The notes: generated by a model from the letters alone, not told the origin. A stretch of DNA of 38,695 bases from Actinomycetota bacterium (GCA_016783995.1 JADHVN010000001.1:1-38695), one strand, 5' to 3'. Shown: positions 21,734 through 31,036, counted from the first letter of the stretch. A program made the numbers and translations.

Positions 21734-24244
21734 TTAATCAAGTATTATATCTTTAAGGTCAAGGTTGATTACTCTAAAATAAAATTCCTGCTCTGTCTCC
21801 GGAATTTCAGTACCATCCCACGAAAAGAAAAATCCGTCATAATAATAACTCCAGGGGTCCATGGTGGTATTATTATACAAATATCCAGGACCTTTTTCCG
21901 TGGTAATATCGAGGTAATAATTTTCTGACATAAAATTATCTTCTACAGTTATATCTATCGGTATCCAGCCATATCCGGGGAGTTTTACTTCAACCCAGGC
22001 ATGTCCCATATCTATTTCTTTTTCTTTTTCATAAAGAATAGTGTATACAGGAATTCCGGTTGCAAGTCTTGCGGGTATTCCCGCTGATCTCAGGAGCGCA
22101 GTATAAAGTATAGCGTAGTCAGCGCATACTCCTTTTCTCCTATCCAGTATTTCAGATGCGTAAAGAAATTCGTAATTCTTTTCTTCTGCACGGGGAAAAT
22201 CATAATAAAGATTCCTGACCACATAATTGTATAGAATTTTTGCTATTTCTATTGGTCTGGTCTCATTTTTAATTAATGATTTTGCAGTATTATGGATTAT
22301 GGGATTATCTGAATCTACAAATAAATCATCGGTGGTATATTTTACAAGATCTTCATCATCTTTGTCATAGGTCAAGTTACCACTGTCAATATCTGCATAA
22401 TTGAATTCATATAGGGTTACATCTGTCTCTATCGATGCAGTTAAAATATCGCCTTCTGGAAGCTCATCTTTAAATTTAAAGTGATCAAGCAAGTTCCAGT
22501 TATTATCGAATAATTCATCAGTATTTGAAATATTAGGTGTATAATCATTTATTATCTGAAACGGATAATAGGTCTGCGGAATTCTCATAAAACACTCAAT
22601 ATCTTTCAAACTTCCCGGACCATTGTTTATTAAAATATATCCTATTTCAACTGTAAAATCATGCCGGGCAGCAGGTATAATAGGTAAATCTATTTCTGCA
22701 ACCAGTATAGTACTAGTGGCTTCGCTGCTCTCCTCTCCATCTGAAACTACTAATTTTACCTCATATTTCCCCGGCTTAACAAAATAATAATAAAAAGATT
22801 CTTTATTTGAATATTCGTTATTATCTATAATCCAACTATAGATTAAGTCATCTCCATCGGGATCAAAAGCTTTCTCGGCGGAAAAATATACTGGATTTTT
22901 TATTTGAAAATAATCTCCTGATGATTTGTCCCCGATAACCTCAATAAAAGCTTTTGGAGGTAAGTTTATATCCTGGTCATTATCAATATATAATTTTTCT
23001 TTCTCTATAGGCTGGCCTGATAATTCTACTATAGCCAGTCCTTCAAATCCGTCTGCAATATATCCATAATTGCCTTTTATTGTTATGTCGTAAGAATTTC
23101 CACTGGTTTTTAAACTATCAACAATAACTGGCCTGTCGCTATCCGTAACATCTACAGCATATATTCCTCCAGATAAACTGGAAATATAAATAAAGCCACC
23201 TATAGAATTCATCTCCCATGCCCCACCCGTAATTTCACAACTTCCGGAAATTTTTAGATCGGATAATTCACCTATATCTACTATCTGAAGTGTGCTTTCA
23301 GTATATTTTTCAGTTTCCCTGTCCTGTTTAAAGCTTGAAATATAAGCGTAATTACCAAGCATATATATGCTCCATGAACTGGAAGGGATTTTGCATGAAT
23401 TTAAAAATTTAGGATTCTCTTTATCTTTTATATCCAGAATAAGAAGTTTGCTGTCTTTTGTATATTCCTTTTTTTCATAATCATAAAAATTGATGTTTAT
23501 ATAAGCAAGACTATCCTTTACCCATATACCTGAAGGCAACCCTTCCACTTCATATGCACTCACACTTTCAGGGTTTCTCTTGCTTGAAAGGTCCACTATT
23601 TCAAGCCTGCTAATTTCTCCGTTTTCATTTTCAACTGTAGTATTAATATAAGCATAATCGTCTTCAATAAATAAACCGTATACTGATTTTATATTATTCT
23701 CTCCGGTATTATAGTTCCCAATGAGTTCTGGATCTTCTTTCTCCTTTATATCTACAATATAAAATCCACAGACAGTATAAGCTTTATTATTATCGCTAAT
23801 CCACTCAGTATAGGAGATATAAGCATAATCATCTTTAACAATTACAATGTTTGCTGAATTTATCCCCGGACATTTTCCAATTATGGAAGGATTTTCTTTA
23901 TCCTTTATATCTATTACATAGAGGACACCCAGATCATTGGTAAGATAAGCATAATTACCGCTTATATCAACGTCTATAGCCTGCCCGGGGACTTTTAGCT
24001 TACTTACAATATAAGAATTTGGAACTCCTGAAAATTCTTCTACATCAACAATTTCCTCATCTTTTTCTCCGATTCCTATTAGCTTTTCTTCTTTTTCCTC
24101 TTCTTCACCGCTCCTATCAATAGTTAAAAGCCGGTAACAGCATGAAGTGAGGCATAAACTTGAAATTATAACTAATATTATTATTCTGAAACTCTGCACG
24201 ACCAAAGTCGGCTGGTCCTTAGGTAGTAATTTTCGATTGATCAT
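21734..24244 (-). CDS. Lipoprotein with LVIVD beta-propeller, PKD domain and transglutaminase-like core
   Basis: This 836-residue exported protein is probably tethered by lipid through a lipobox (CLTSC) after an N-terminal hydrophobic segment at about residues 20-37. Residues 80-420 contain repeated units of the form Y-A-Y-I-(S/N) and I-V-D-(I/L), i.e. LVIVD repeats likely to form a beta-propeller. A PKD-like domain follows at about 440-530 (FDPDGDDLIYSW, KPGKYEVKLVVSDG). The C-terminal part has a transglutaminase-like protease fold with a readable triad: C707 (RKGVCADYA), H748 (GHAWVEV) and D764 (IPIDIT). The active-site residues are intact, so it may be a protease or a cross-linking enzyme acting on extracellular proteins or peptidoglycan; the substrate is unknown. 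It starts 45 bp after scpB but is unrelated to it in function. Its codon use looks like its neighbours'. Confidence 0.85.
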   Translation of the reverse strand: MINRKLLPKDQPTLVVQSFRIIILVIISSLCLTSCCYRLLTIDRSGEEEEKEEKLIGIGEKDEEIVDVEEFSGVPNSYIVSKLKVPGQAIDVDISGNYAYLTNDLGVLYVIDIKDKENPSIIGKCPGINSANIVIVKDDYAYISYTEWISDNNKAYTVCGFYIVDIKEKEDPELIGNYNTGENNIKSVYGLFIEDDYAYINTTVENENGEISRLEIVDLSSKRNPESVSAYEVEGLPSGIWVKDSLAYININFYDYEKKEYTKDSKLLILDIKDKENPKFLNSCKIPSSSWSIYMLGNYAYISSFKQDRETEKYTESTLQIVDIGELSDLKISGSCEITGGAWEMNSIGGFIYISSLSGGIYAVDVTDSDRPVIVDSLKTSGNSYDITIKGNYGYIADGFEGLAIVELSGQPIEKEKLYIDNDQDINLPPKAFIEVIGDKSSGDYFQIKNPVYFSAEKAFDPDGDDLIYSWIIDNNEYSNKESFYYYFVKPGKYEVKLVVSDGEESSEATSTILVAEIDLPIIPAARHDFTVEIGYILINNGPGSLKDIECFMRIPQTYYPFQIINDYTPNISNTDELFDNNWNLLDHFKFKDELPEGDILTASIETDVTLYEFNYADIDSGNLTYDKDDEDLVKYTTDDLFVDSDNPIIHNTAKSLIKNETRPIEIAKILYNYVVRNLYYDFPRAEEKNYEFLYASEILDRRKGVCADYAILYTALLRSAGIPARLATGIPVYTILYEKEKEIDMGHAWVEVKLPGYGWIPIDITVEDNFMSENYYLDITTEKGPGYLYNNTTMDPWSYYYDGFFFSWDGTEIPETEQEFYFRVINLDLKDIILD

Positions 24245-24289
24245 AGTTACTCACTGGACTTATAAAAATCTTAATGCCCTGACATTTAA

Positions 24290-24895
24290 CTATTCTAGAT
24301 TCCGGTTATCCTCTTCATTTTCTTTCATATCTTCAAGCGGCGGCAGATCTTTTAAGCTTTCAATACCTAAAAGTTCTAAAAACCTGTCAGTTACCTTATA
24401 TAATATTGGATTCCCCGGTTCCTTAAGCTTACCTGCTTCTTTTATCAATCCTTTATCCACCAGTGTTATTATTACGCTATCTGTCCTAACTCCTCTTATT
24501 TCAGCAACTTGAGTCCTTGTGACAGGCTGTCTGTAGGAAATAATTGCCAGAGTTTCAAGTGCGGCCTGGGAAAGATGCGCACGTATATTTGATTTAATAA
24601 ATTTTATTAGTATCTCACTTAACGCAGGATTTGAATAAAGCCTGAACCCCCCGGCTACTCTTTTAAGAATAAATCCTCTATTTTCATCTATGTATTCCTT
24701 TTCTAATAGCTCTATAATTTCATATACTTTTTTTTCAGTAATTTCCAGGACAGAAGATATATCTCTAGCTTTTACTATTCCTTCAGACACAAAAAGTATA
24801 CCTTCCATGCAAGTCTTTAGCCATGCCTCTCCGCTATATAAGTTAGTACTTTTATTTTTACTGTCATTATTACTTATATTCTTATCTCCAACCAT
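24290..24895 (-). CDS. scpB: Segregation and condensation protein B
   Basis: This is the winged-helix kite subunit of the SMC-ScpA-ScpB chromosome condensation complex. The 201-residue protein shows the family core CMEGILFVSEGIVKARDIS, followed by the highly conserved ALETLAIISYRQPVTRTQVAEIRGVRTDSVI and GNPILYKVTDRFLELLGIESLKDLP. There is an N-terminal extension of about 25 polar residues and a short acidic tail. It starts 6 bp after scpA ends, the usual operon pair. The smc gene is not in this window. In many genomes scpB is followed by a pseudouridine synthase gene (rluB type); here a large lipoprotein gene takes that place. Confidence 0.95.
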   Translation of the reverse strand: MVGDKNISNNDSKNKSTNLYSGEAWLKTCMEGILFVSEGIVKARDISSVLEITEKKVYEIIELLEKEYIDENRGFILKRVAGGFRLYSNPALSEILIKFIKSNIRAHLSQAALETLAIISYRQPVTRTQVAEIRGVRTDSVIITLVDKGLIKEAGKLKEPGNPILYKVTDRFLELLGIESLKDLPPLEDMKENEEDNRNLE

Positions 24896-24901
24896 AGTCT
24901 G

Positions 24902-25648
24902 TCATTTAATTCTTTTTATTATAATATTTCCAAAATTTTCAAACTGAATAATATCAATTACATCTTTTTTATAAAGTTCCAATATTGATAAAAAACAAAT
25001 TATCTTGTCTATAATCTCATCATATTTAGATGTAAGTTCTTTAAAGTTAATGCTATCTTTAGAATATAATATTTCTCTGATTCTTTTCATTTCTTCAAAT
25101 ATATTTAAACTTATCCTGTGATTATAAATATTACTTAAATTTAATTTTTCTTCTTTATACTTAATAAGCTTTGAAGCGATAGATGATAATTCCTTTATAT
25201 TTATATCCCTGGTAAAGTCAGGGAGTAATTTTAAAAATTCTTTTTCTATAGGAGCTTCCCTTATAAAATATAGAGACTCTCTTTCATACAGACTACTAAA
25301 ATAATTGGATATTTTTTTAAAAGTTCTATATTCTTCTTCCCTCCTCTTTAAAAATTCAATATTCGGCACATTCTCTTCTTCATCAGTACCATTGCTTTTC
25401 GAAGGAATAAGTGACCTTGATTTTATCTCCACCAGAATAGAAGCTGTATAGACGAATCCCGATAAGGTATCAAATAATATATTTTTTTTGATTTTAATAT
25501 AGTTTATAAAATCTTTTATAATGGTGCTTAAGCTGATTTCATAAATATCTTCTTTTTTTTTCTGAACTAATTCCAGAAGCAGATATATTGGTCCTTTAAA
25601 TTTTTGATATTCTATTAAATAATCTTTGCTTTCTATGCAATTTTCCAA
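24902..25648 (-). CDS. scpA: Segregation and condensation protein A
   Basis: This is the kleisin subunit that bridges the SMC heads. At 248 residues it has the family N-terminus (FKGPIYLLLELVQKKKEDIYEISLSTIIKDFINYI), where the usual F-x-G-P-L-D-L-L-L is read here as F-K-G-P-I-Y-L-L-L. The middle helix (GFVYTASILVEIKSRSLIP) and the C-terminal winged helix (FLSILELYKKDVIDIIQ) are also present. Translation starts at TTG (25648), one base after the trpS stop, so it depends on coupling with trpS. It is directly followed by scpB. The start choice is supported by the lack of other start codons before the conserved domain. Confidence 0.94.
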   Translation of the reverse strand: MENCIESKDYLIEYQKFKGPIYLLLELVQKKKEDIYEISLSTIIKDFINYIKIKKNILFDTLSGFVYTASILVEIKSRSLIPSKSNGTDEEENVPNIEFLKRREEEYRTFKKISNYFSSLYERESLYFIREAPIEKEFLKLLPDFTRDINIKELSSIASKLIKYKEEKLNLSNIYNHRISLNIFEEMKRIREILYSKDSINFKELTSKYDEIIDKIICFLSILELYKKDVIDIIQFENFGNIIIKRIK

Positions 25649-25649
25649 T

Positions 25650-26630
25650 CTAATCTATACCCATCTTTTTTCTTACATCAGATATGGTCCTGTCAGCAAT
25701 TTTTCTAACCTTAATTTTACTTTCTTCCAGGATGTCATAAATATAATTCAAATCTTTTTTTATCTCATTCCTTTTTTCCTGAAACTTTTCTAAAGACTTA
25801 TATATTATAGCTGAAATCTCATCCTTACATTCCGTGCATCCGATTTTACCCTGTTTGCATCTATTTTCTATCTCTTCTATTCCCTCTTCTTTATAAATCT
25901 TATAAAAATCAAACACATTACAAACCTCCGGATGACCGGGATCTTTAAGATACACCCTGCCGGGGTCAGTTATCATCATCCTGACCTTCCTGCGGATAGT
26001 TTCAAAATTATCTGCTAAAAAAATAGCGTTATTATAGCTTTTGGACATCTTCCTGCCATCTATCCCCGGGACCCGCGCAGCTTTTGATAGCATTTCTTTT
26101 GGCTCAGTAAAATATTTCCCATAAAGATAATTAAATCTCCTTGCAATTTCTCTTGTAATTTCAAGATGAGGCAATTGGTCCTCTCCAACCGGGATTATAT
26201 CAGAATTAACTATAAGTATATCCGCAGCCATAAGTACCGGGTATGACAAAAAACCAAGTGTTGAAAGATCTTTTGATTTTAACTCACTTATCTGTTCTTT
26301 ATAAGTCGGGCACCGTTCCAGCCAGGGTACAGGGGTAATCATTGAAAAATACAGGGTTAGTTCTGAAATTTGCGGTATGTCGGACTGCCTGTACAGGTGT
26401 GTAAATTCAGGATCAATTCCCAGAGCTACCAAATCCACTACACACTCCATCAAATCAGTTTTTATATTCTTGGGATTTTGATATTCAGTTGATAATGCAT
26501 GCCAATCAACCAGGAAAAAAAAATTTTCGTAGTTTTTCTGGTTCTCAATCATATTATTAATATTTCCATGCAGATGTCCAAGATGCAATTTACCTGTTGG
26601 CCGAAACCCGGTAAGCATTTTTTCTTTCAT
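25650..26630 (-). CDS. trpS: Tryptophanyl-tRNA synthetase with probable iron-sulfur motif
   Basis: This class I synthetase charges tRNA-Trp. In 326 residues it shows the HIGH-type motif HLGHLHG (16-22) and KMSKS (194-198) with the usual bacterial context (PVGEDQLPHLEITREIARRFN). Four cysteines, C237, C258, C265 and C268, give C-x20-C-x6-C-x2-C. This is nearly the C-x22-C-x6-C-x2-C pattern known to bind a [4Fe-4S] cluster in the Thermotoga maritima enzyme, in the same C-terminal anticodon-recognition part. A cluster is therefore likely, though the first spacing is two residues shorter. A GGGAG ribosome binding site precedes the ATG. The gene follows the M50 protease gene by 24 bp and is coupled to scpA. 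Confidence 0.96.
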   Translation of the reverse strand: MKEKMLTGFRPTGKLHLGHLHGNINNMIENQKNYENFFFLVDWHALSTEYQNPKNIKTDLMECVVDLVALGIDPEFTHLYRQSDIPQISELTLYFSMITPVPWLERCPTYKEQISELKSKDLSTLGFLSYPVLMAADILIVNSDIIPVGEDQLPHLEITREIARRFNYLYGKYFTEPKEMLSKAARVPGIDGRKMSKSYNNAIFLADNFETIRRKVRMMITDPGRVYLKDPGHPEVCNVFDFYKIYKEEGIEEIENRCKQGKIGCTECKDEISAIIYKSLEKFQEKRNEIKKDLNYIYDILEESKIKVRKIADRTISDVRKKMGID

Positions 26631-26654
26631 TTATTACTCCCTATTCTTTTCCAG

Positions 26655-27371
26655 CTAAGCAATTAAGTACTGCCACCAAATACATATATTATAAATAAAA
26701 TTAAATACCGGAGATATTACAGTCCAGAATAATCTCCCACCCAGGAATATAAATATGAAAATGAATATAAATCCAAACCTTCCAAGACTTAAAAACTTAA
26801 ACATAGCTTCATCTGGCAGAAAAGAAGCAAGTATTTTTGAACCATCAAGGGGTGGTATTGGTATAAAATTTAATATGGCCAAAAAGACATTTATATATAC
26901 AGCACCTTGGAAAATTTGTTTTATAAGATCAAAAGCCTTAAATCCAAAAGTGTCCGACGTTAACATTCCATTTGTTATTTTAAAGAAAATATAGAAAAAA
27001 AGACCATATACCAGTCCTACTACAAAAGCAAAAATAAGATTTGTTACCGGACCGGCCAGTGAAGTATAACGGAGTCCCTTTCTATAATTTCTAAAATAGC
27101 CAGGGTTTATAGGAACCGGTTTAGCATAACCAAATACTATACCGGAATTAATAAGTATCAACAGCAGAGGCAGTAATATGCTTCCGAATAAATCTATATG
27201 CGCAATCGGATTTAGGGTCAGCCTTCCCAGGCTTTTAGCAGTATTGTCCCCGCTCTTGTAGGCTATATACCCATGGGCATACTCGTGTAAGACAACACCC
27301 ATAATCAAACCCGGTGCCCATGTAATTAATTGTCTTAAAAAATCTAATATTTCCTGCCCTAAGCCAATCAT
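26655..27371 (-). CDS. Site-2-protease-type M50 membrane metalloprotease
   Basis: This 238-residue integral membrane protein is of the YwhC/S2P-M50 group. The zinc motif H29-E-Y-A-H33 (VVLHEYAHGY) lies in the first membrane segment region, and the third ligand aspartate is in the NFIPIPPLDGSKIL motif at about residue 175. Four to five hydrophobic segments follow the usual order, including the NPIAHIDLFGSILLPLLL segment. No PDZ domain is present, unlike RseP. Such short forms are common before scpA in Gram-positive-type genomes, and the order M50-trpS-scpA-scpB seen here is a known arrangement. The natural substrate is unknown. A gap of 122 bp separates it from xerD. Confidence 0.92.
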   Translation of the reverse strand: MIGLGQEILDFLRQLITWAPGLIMGVVLHEYAHGYIAYKSGDNTAKSLGRLTLNPIAHIDLFGSILLPLLLILINSGIVFGYAKPVPINPGYFRNYRKGLRYTSLAGPVTNLIFAFVVGLVYGLFFYIFFKITNGMLTSDTFGFKAFDLIKQIFQGAVYINVFLAILNFIPIPPLDGSKILASFLPDEAMFKFLSLGRFGFIFIFIFIFLGGRLFWTVISPVFNFIYNICIWWQYLIA

Positions 27372-27493
27372 GTAATCTAACCTCTTATTCTATGACCATA
27401 TAACATATCAAAATCTAATAAATTTGCAAATATTATTCTATGTGCAATCTTGTACATTATAAAATAAATTCTGATAAATTTTCTATAATTAAT

Positions 27494-28411
27494 TTAATGC
27501 TTTACCCTGGGATGATATCTAAAATATACTTCCTTTATATGTTCCTTATTTAGATTCGTATAAATTTCAGTTGTAGAAATACTGCTGTGACCGAGTAATT
27601 CCTGTACCGTTCTCAGGTCTGCTCCTCTCTGGAGCATATGTGTGGCAAAACTATGTCTGAATATATGAGGATATAAATTTTTATCAATATTTATTCTTCT
27701 GGCATATTTCTTTGATATCTTCCAGAATCCCTGCCTGGTCATTTTTTTACCATTCTTATTTAAGAAAACATAATCTGACTTATGCTCTTTTTCAATCTTA
27801 TATCTACCTGTCCTGAGGTATTTTTTTAAAAATAACATCCCCATGCCACCTACCGGAGTTATTCTATCCTTATCCCCCTTACCCATAAACCTTAGCAGTT
27901 CTTCATCAAAATCAATATTTTGCAATCTTAAATTTACCAGTTCACTTACTCTTAACCCACATGAATATAATATTTCAAACATAGCCCTGTCTCTCACTTT
28001 TAGTTCTGTAGAACATGGTATGCTTTCAAGAAACTTTTCCACTTCTTCCACCTTTAAAACTTCCAGCATTTTTTTTGGCTTTCTGGGATTGCTTATCTCC
28101 ACCCAGGGATTTTTCTTGCAGATTTCCCCTATCACCAGGAATTTATAAAAACCTCTCAAGGTTGATAATATTCTTGAAATGGATGATTCACACTGATTTT
28201 TATGTAAGATTTGAAGGAAACTTAGTATATGTTCTTTTGAAAGTTCACAGTAATTTTCTATATTGTTATTCTCTAAAAAAACTTTGAATTTTCCCAGATC
28301 CATCAGGTAAGAATTAATTGTATTTGGAAGTAATAATTTTTCAAACCTTAAATATTCTATATACTTACCGATATTGTAATCAATATTTTTATTTTTTACT
28401 TTTTTCACCAA
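27494..28411 (-). CDS. xerD: Tyrosine recombinase XerD-like
   Basis: This enzyme resolves chromosome dimers at dif sites. The 305-residue protein has the N-terminal SAM-like core-binding domain (residues 12-100) and the C-terminal catalytic domain with all active residues: R154 (CGLRVSELV), K178 (GKGDKDR), H249 and R252 (HIFRHSFATHML), H275 (LLGHSS) and nucleophile Y284 (TTEIYT). It ends FRYHPRVKH, the typical Xer C-terminus. TTG at 28411 or the next codon, GTG, can serve as start; both lie inside the Nudix gene, so the two are coupled by a 23-bp overlap. The position after the Nudix gene copies the actinobacterial order and supports a housekeeping Xer role over a mobile-element integrase. 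There is no integrated element next to it. Confidence 0.93.
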   Translation of the reverse strand: MVKKVKNKNIDYNIGKYIEYLRFEKLLLPNTINSYLMDLGKFKVFLENNNIENYCELSKEHILSFLQILHKNQCESSISRILSTLRGFYKFLVIGEICKKNPWVEISNPRKPKKMLEVLKVEEVEKFLESIPCSTELKVRDRAMFEILYSCGLRVSELVNLRLQNIDFDEELLRFMGKGDKDRITPVGGMGMLFLKKYLRTGRYKIEKEHKSDYVFLNKNGKKMTRQGFWKISKKYARRINIDKNLYPHIFRHSFATHMLQRGADLRTVQELLGHSSISTTEIYTNLNKEHIKEVYFRYHPRVKH

Positions 28412-28961
28412 TTTTTACTCTTCTGCTTAAATAATCTCTGGCTAAAAGTATTCCTATAATAGTTTTTGCATCTTTTATCTTTCCGTTTTCTATAAGTGAG
28501 GGGGCATCTATCAATTTTAATTCAAATACTTCTAAGAACTCATTGTCATCCAGGTTATTTTCTTTTTTTTCAAAATTTAAAGCCAGATATAAATATAATA
28601 TTTCATCACAAAAACCAGGTGACGTATAGAAGTCAATTAAATGTATTATTCTTCCTCCTTCTGCCCCGATTTCCTCCTTTAATTCTCTTATGGCACAATC
28701 CCGTGGGTCTTCATTTTTAGCTAACTTTCCTGCCGGTATTTCCAATACAGTACTGCCAAGAGGATATCTAAACTGTTTTACCAGCATTATCTTTCCTTCT
28801 TTACTGATGGGCACAATACATACCGCTCCTGGATGGGTAACCTTTTCTCTCGTAACAATTTTATTATTTGGAAGTTTTACCTTATCAACATATAGATCAA
28901 CTATTTCACCCTTAAAAATTTTTTCTGAGCTTATCTTTCTTTCAAAAAGTTTTTTATTCAT
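28389..28961 (-). CDS. Nudix hydrolase, probable ADP-ribose pyrophosphatase
   Basis: This is a 190-residue hydrolase of nucleoside diphosphate compounds. The Nudix box is complete: G78-x5-E84-x7-R92-E93-L-x-E-E-x-G99 (AGKLAKNEDPRDCAIREL, EEIGA). Features of ADP-ribose pyrophosphatases are the KQFRYPLG segment and proline-rich LEIPAGK before the box, and the FYTSPGFCDEILYLYLA strand after it. The substrate is inferred from those features. It lies between a peptidase gene (25 bp upstream) and xerD (overlap of 23 bp). A Nudix gene in this position between pyrG and xerD is also found in mycobacteria. No signal peptide; cytoplasmic. Confidence 0.92.
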   Translation of the reverse strand: MNKKLFERKISSEKIFKGEIVDLYVDKVKLPNNKIVTREKVTHPGAVCIVPISKEGKIMLVKQFRYPLGSTVLEIPAGKLAKNEDPRDCAIRELKEEIGAEGGRIIHLIDFYTSPGFCDEILYLYLALNFEKKENNLDDNEFLEVFELKLIDAPSLIENGKIKDAKTIIGILLARDYLSRRVKIGEKSKK

Positions 28962-28986
28962 TTTAAAATTTTTCCTTTATATTATT

Positions 28987-30111
28987 CTACTTAATTACAA
29001 ATTTACATATTTCCAGGACCAGATCAGCCAGTTTCTCTAATTGTTCAACTTTTACAAATTCTTTATTTGTATGGACATTCTCCATTCCGGCACTCAGGTT
29101 AACTGCAATCTTTCCTTTTGAATTAAATATGTTAACATCGCTTCCGCCTCCTGAAGATATTATTTTTGGTCTTAGTTTCAGTTTTCTGATAGCCTTTTTA
29201 GCAATCTGTACAGGCATTGCATCTTCTGTAACCTTAAATCCATCATATTCCCTTATAATTTCATAACTTAAACTGGCTCCAGTCATTTTTGCACCTTTTT
29301 TAAGATCATTTATCATCTTTATGGTAATTTTATCAAGCCCTGATAATTTTAAACTCCTTGCCTCCATTTCTAATTTTGTGTTCTCTGCAACTATGTTTTT
29401 AGCTATACCTCCTTCTATTTTTCCAACATTACATGTACTTTCCTTATCAATTCTACCAATCTTCATATTAGAAATTGCAATAGAAGCCGCCTTTATAGAA
29501 TTAATCCCCTTTTCAGGCTCTATCCCGGAATGAGCTGCTTTTCCTTTAAAATGTGCATAAACTGAATTCTGATATGGCGCTCTATTTACTATAGTCCCTA
29601 TATCACCATCACTGTCAAATGCAAAACCATATTTTGCTTTTATTAAATCCAGATCAATACACTTTGCCCCTAATATTCCAATTTCTTCTGAAATTGTAAA
29701 TATAATATAAATATCTCCCGTAGGAATATTCCTTTCTTTTATAACATTCAAAACTTCTATAATTGCAGCAACAGCAACCTTATCATCACCGCCCAATATA
29801 CATTCTTTATTTTTATTGAATATTTTTCCACTTTTTATTACCGGTAGAATATCTCCATCTACACTTACCGTATCAAGATGCGCTGCCAGGAAAATGGGAC
29901 TGCTTCCCGATGGATTTTTTGTTTTATATAAAGCTATGACATTCCCTGCATTACTGCCAAATTCATGACCACACCTGTCAACATTAACCTCAAGACCCAG
30001 GCTTTTCAATCTTTTACTTACATAATTGGCTATCTCTTTTTCGTTTTTCGAAGGGCTCTTTATTTTCAGCAGTTCAATTAATGTATCTAAAAGTCTTTTT
30101 TTATTAATCAT
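28987..30111 (-). CDS. PepT-like M20 metallopeptidase
   Basis: This 374-residue zinc peptidase is of the M20 family, PepT-like group. Metal and catalytic residues can be read: H78 and D80 (LAAHLDTVS), the acidic pair in LGGDDKVAVAA (109-110), E142-E143 (ISEEIGILG), D in AFDSDG, and a late H in NVHTNKEFV. A lid domain with GKAAHSGIEPEKGINSI supports dimerisation, as in the family. It should act in the cytoplasm on short peptides; the exact specificity (tripeptide or other) cannot be determined. The gene lies between a DUF1461 membrane protein gene and the Nudix gene, with a 25-bp gap to the latter. Confidence 0.92.
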   Translation of the reverse strand: MINKKRLLDTLIELLKIKSPSKNEKEIANYVSKRLKSLGLEVNVDRCGHEFGSNAGNVIALYKTKNPSGSSPIFLAAHLDTVSVDGDILPVIKSGKIFNKNKECILGGDDKVAVAAIIEVLNVIKERNIPTGDIYIIFTISEEIGILGAKCIDLDLIKAKYGFAFDSDGDIGTIVNRAPYQNSVYAHFKGKAAHSGIEPEKGINSIKAASIAISNMKIGRIDKESTCNVGKIEGGIAKNIVAENTKLEMEARSLKLSGLDKITIKMINDLKKGAKMTGASLSYEIIREYDGFKVTEDAMPVQIAKKAIRKLKLRPKIISSGGGSDVNIFNSKGKIAVNLSAGMENVHTNKEFVKVEQLEKLADLVLEICKFVIK

Positions 30112-30172
30112 TATCTTTTCATTTCCACTTGTTCAAATCTTTCCTGCAATGCAATATCTTTTAATATCTCAT

Positions 30173-30895
30173 TTACTGTCTATATTTTTTTACAAACTTA
30201 AAAATATTAGTAAAAATTATACCTATAACCAATAACACAACTGATATTATAGTAGAACTTAAAATAAGCCTTATAAAGAAATTATAAAAGAATCCGGATG
30301 GGAAAAGAGTAATTATGAGGGAACCCCCGGGAAAAGCATAGTTTCCCTGAGGGAAAAATAACATATGAAAATTATCAAATAGAACAGGGAAATTCTCTCC
30401 AAGAAAGTATAAAATTATAATAAAAAGTAACATAAATGTTGAAGAGATTAAAAATATTATACCCAGATTTCTAATAAAATTCTTGATATTCTTCTCTATC
30501 AATAAAAAAGTCATAATAACAAATAAAATAATGCTCCCGCAATATAAAATAAATATTCTTACAAGTAGTTTTCTCACATCATAAAGATGGCTTATCTCAT
30601 CAGGTCCGAAAGCAGCAACTGTACTCATACTTTCTTCTGAGTATCTTACCTGGATGGTATGATCCAGAGGATATAAATCTGATTCATATTTAAAAAATTT
30701 AAAGATCTCTTTTGTAATATCCAGTACATCACTTTTATTTAAAATTGAGTACACTCCATTATCTTCATATAAAGTTGCATAGTAACCTCGATTAAAAATA
30801 TAATAAGCAAGTGGAGTGAATAAAATTATAATAATAAGTAAAATAGAATTTATTGAAATTAAGGTTTTTTTAATCTTACCTTTTTTAAAATCCAT
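30173..30895 (-). CDS. DUF1461 (TIGR01906-type) integral membrane protein
   Basis: This is a 240-residue membrane protein of unknown function. Hydrophobic segments lie at about residues 13-34, 111-134, 145-166 and 210-235. An extracytoplasmic part sits between the first two. The signature of the family is the segment FHMLFFPQGNYAFPGGSLIITLFPSGFF, where an HxxFF and a later LFP are conserved in my memory of DUF1461. There is no catalytic motif. It lies between pyrG (141 bp upstream) and the peptidase gene. In mycobacteria a different membrane protein gene occupies a similar place near pyrG, so the position alone says nothing about its role. Confidence 0.8.
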   Translation of the reverse strand: MDFKKGKIKKTLISINSILLIIIILFTPLAYYIFNRGYYATLYEDNGVYSILNKSDVLDITKEIFKFFKYESDLYPLDHTIQVRYSEESMSTVAAFGPDEISHLYDVRKLLVRIFILYCGSIILFVIMTFLLIEKNIKNFIRNLGIIFLISSTFMLLFIIILYFLGENFPVLFDNFHMLFFPQGNYAFPGGSLIITLFPSGFFYNFFIRLILSSTIISVVLLVIGIIFTNIFKFVKKYRQ

Positions 30896-31036
30896 ATTTT
30901 AATTTTGCGACTCTTTTCTATTGATTTTAAAATATACTGTTTAGTTTTATTTTAGTTTTATTATTTCTCTATATCTAATATGTAAATTATATAAAATTAA
31001 TAAAAATTCATTATAGCATTGTTTTCTATAATTGAT

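Noticed and set aside
27494..28411. Tyrosine recombinase as sign of an integrated element
   Set aside because: Its overlap with the Nudix gene and the conserved neighbours point to chromosomal XerD. No att repeats or phage genes are nearby.
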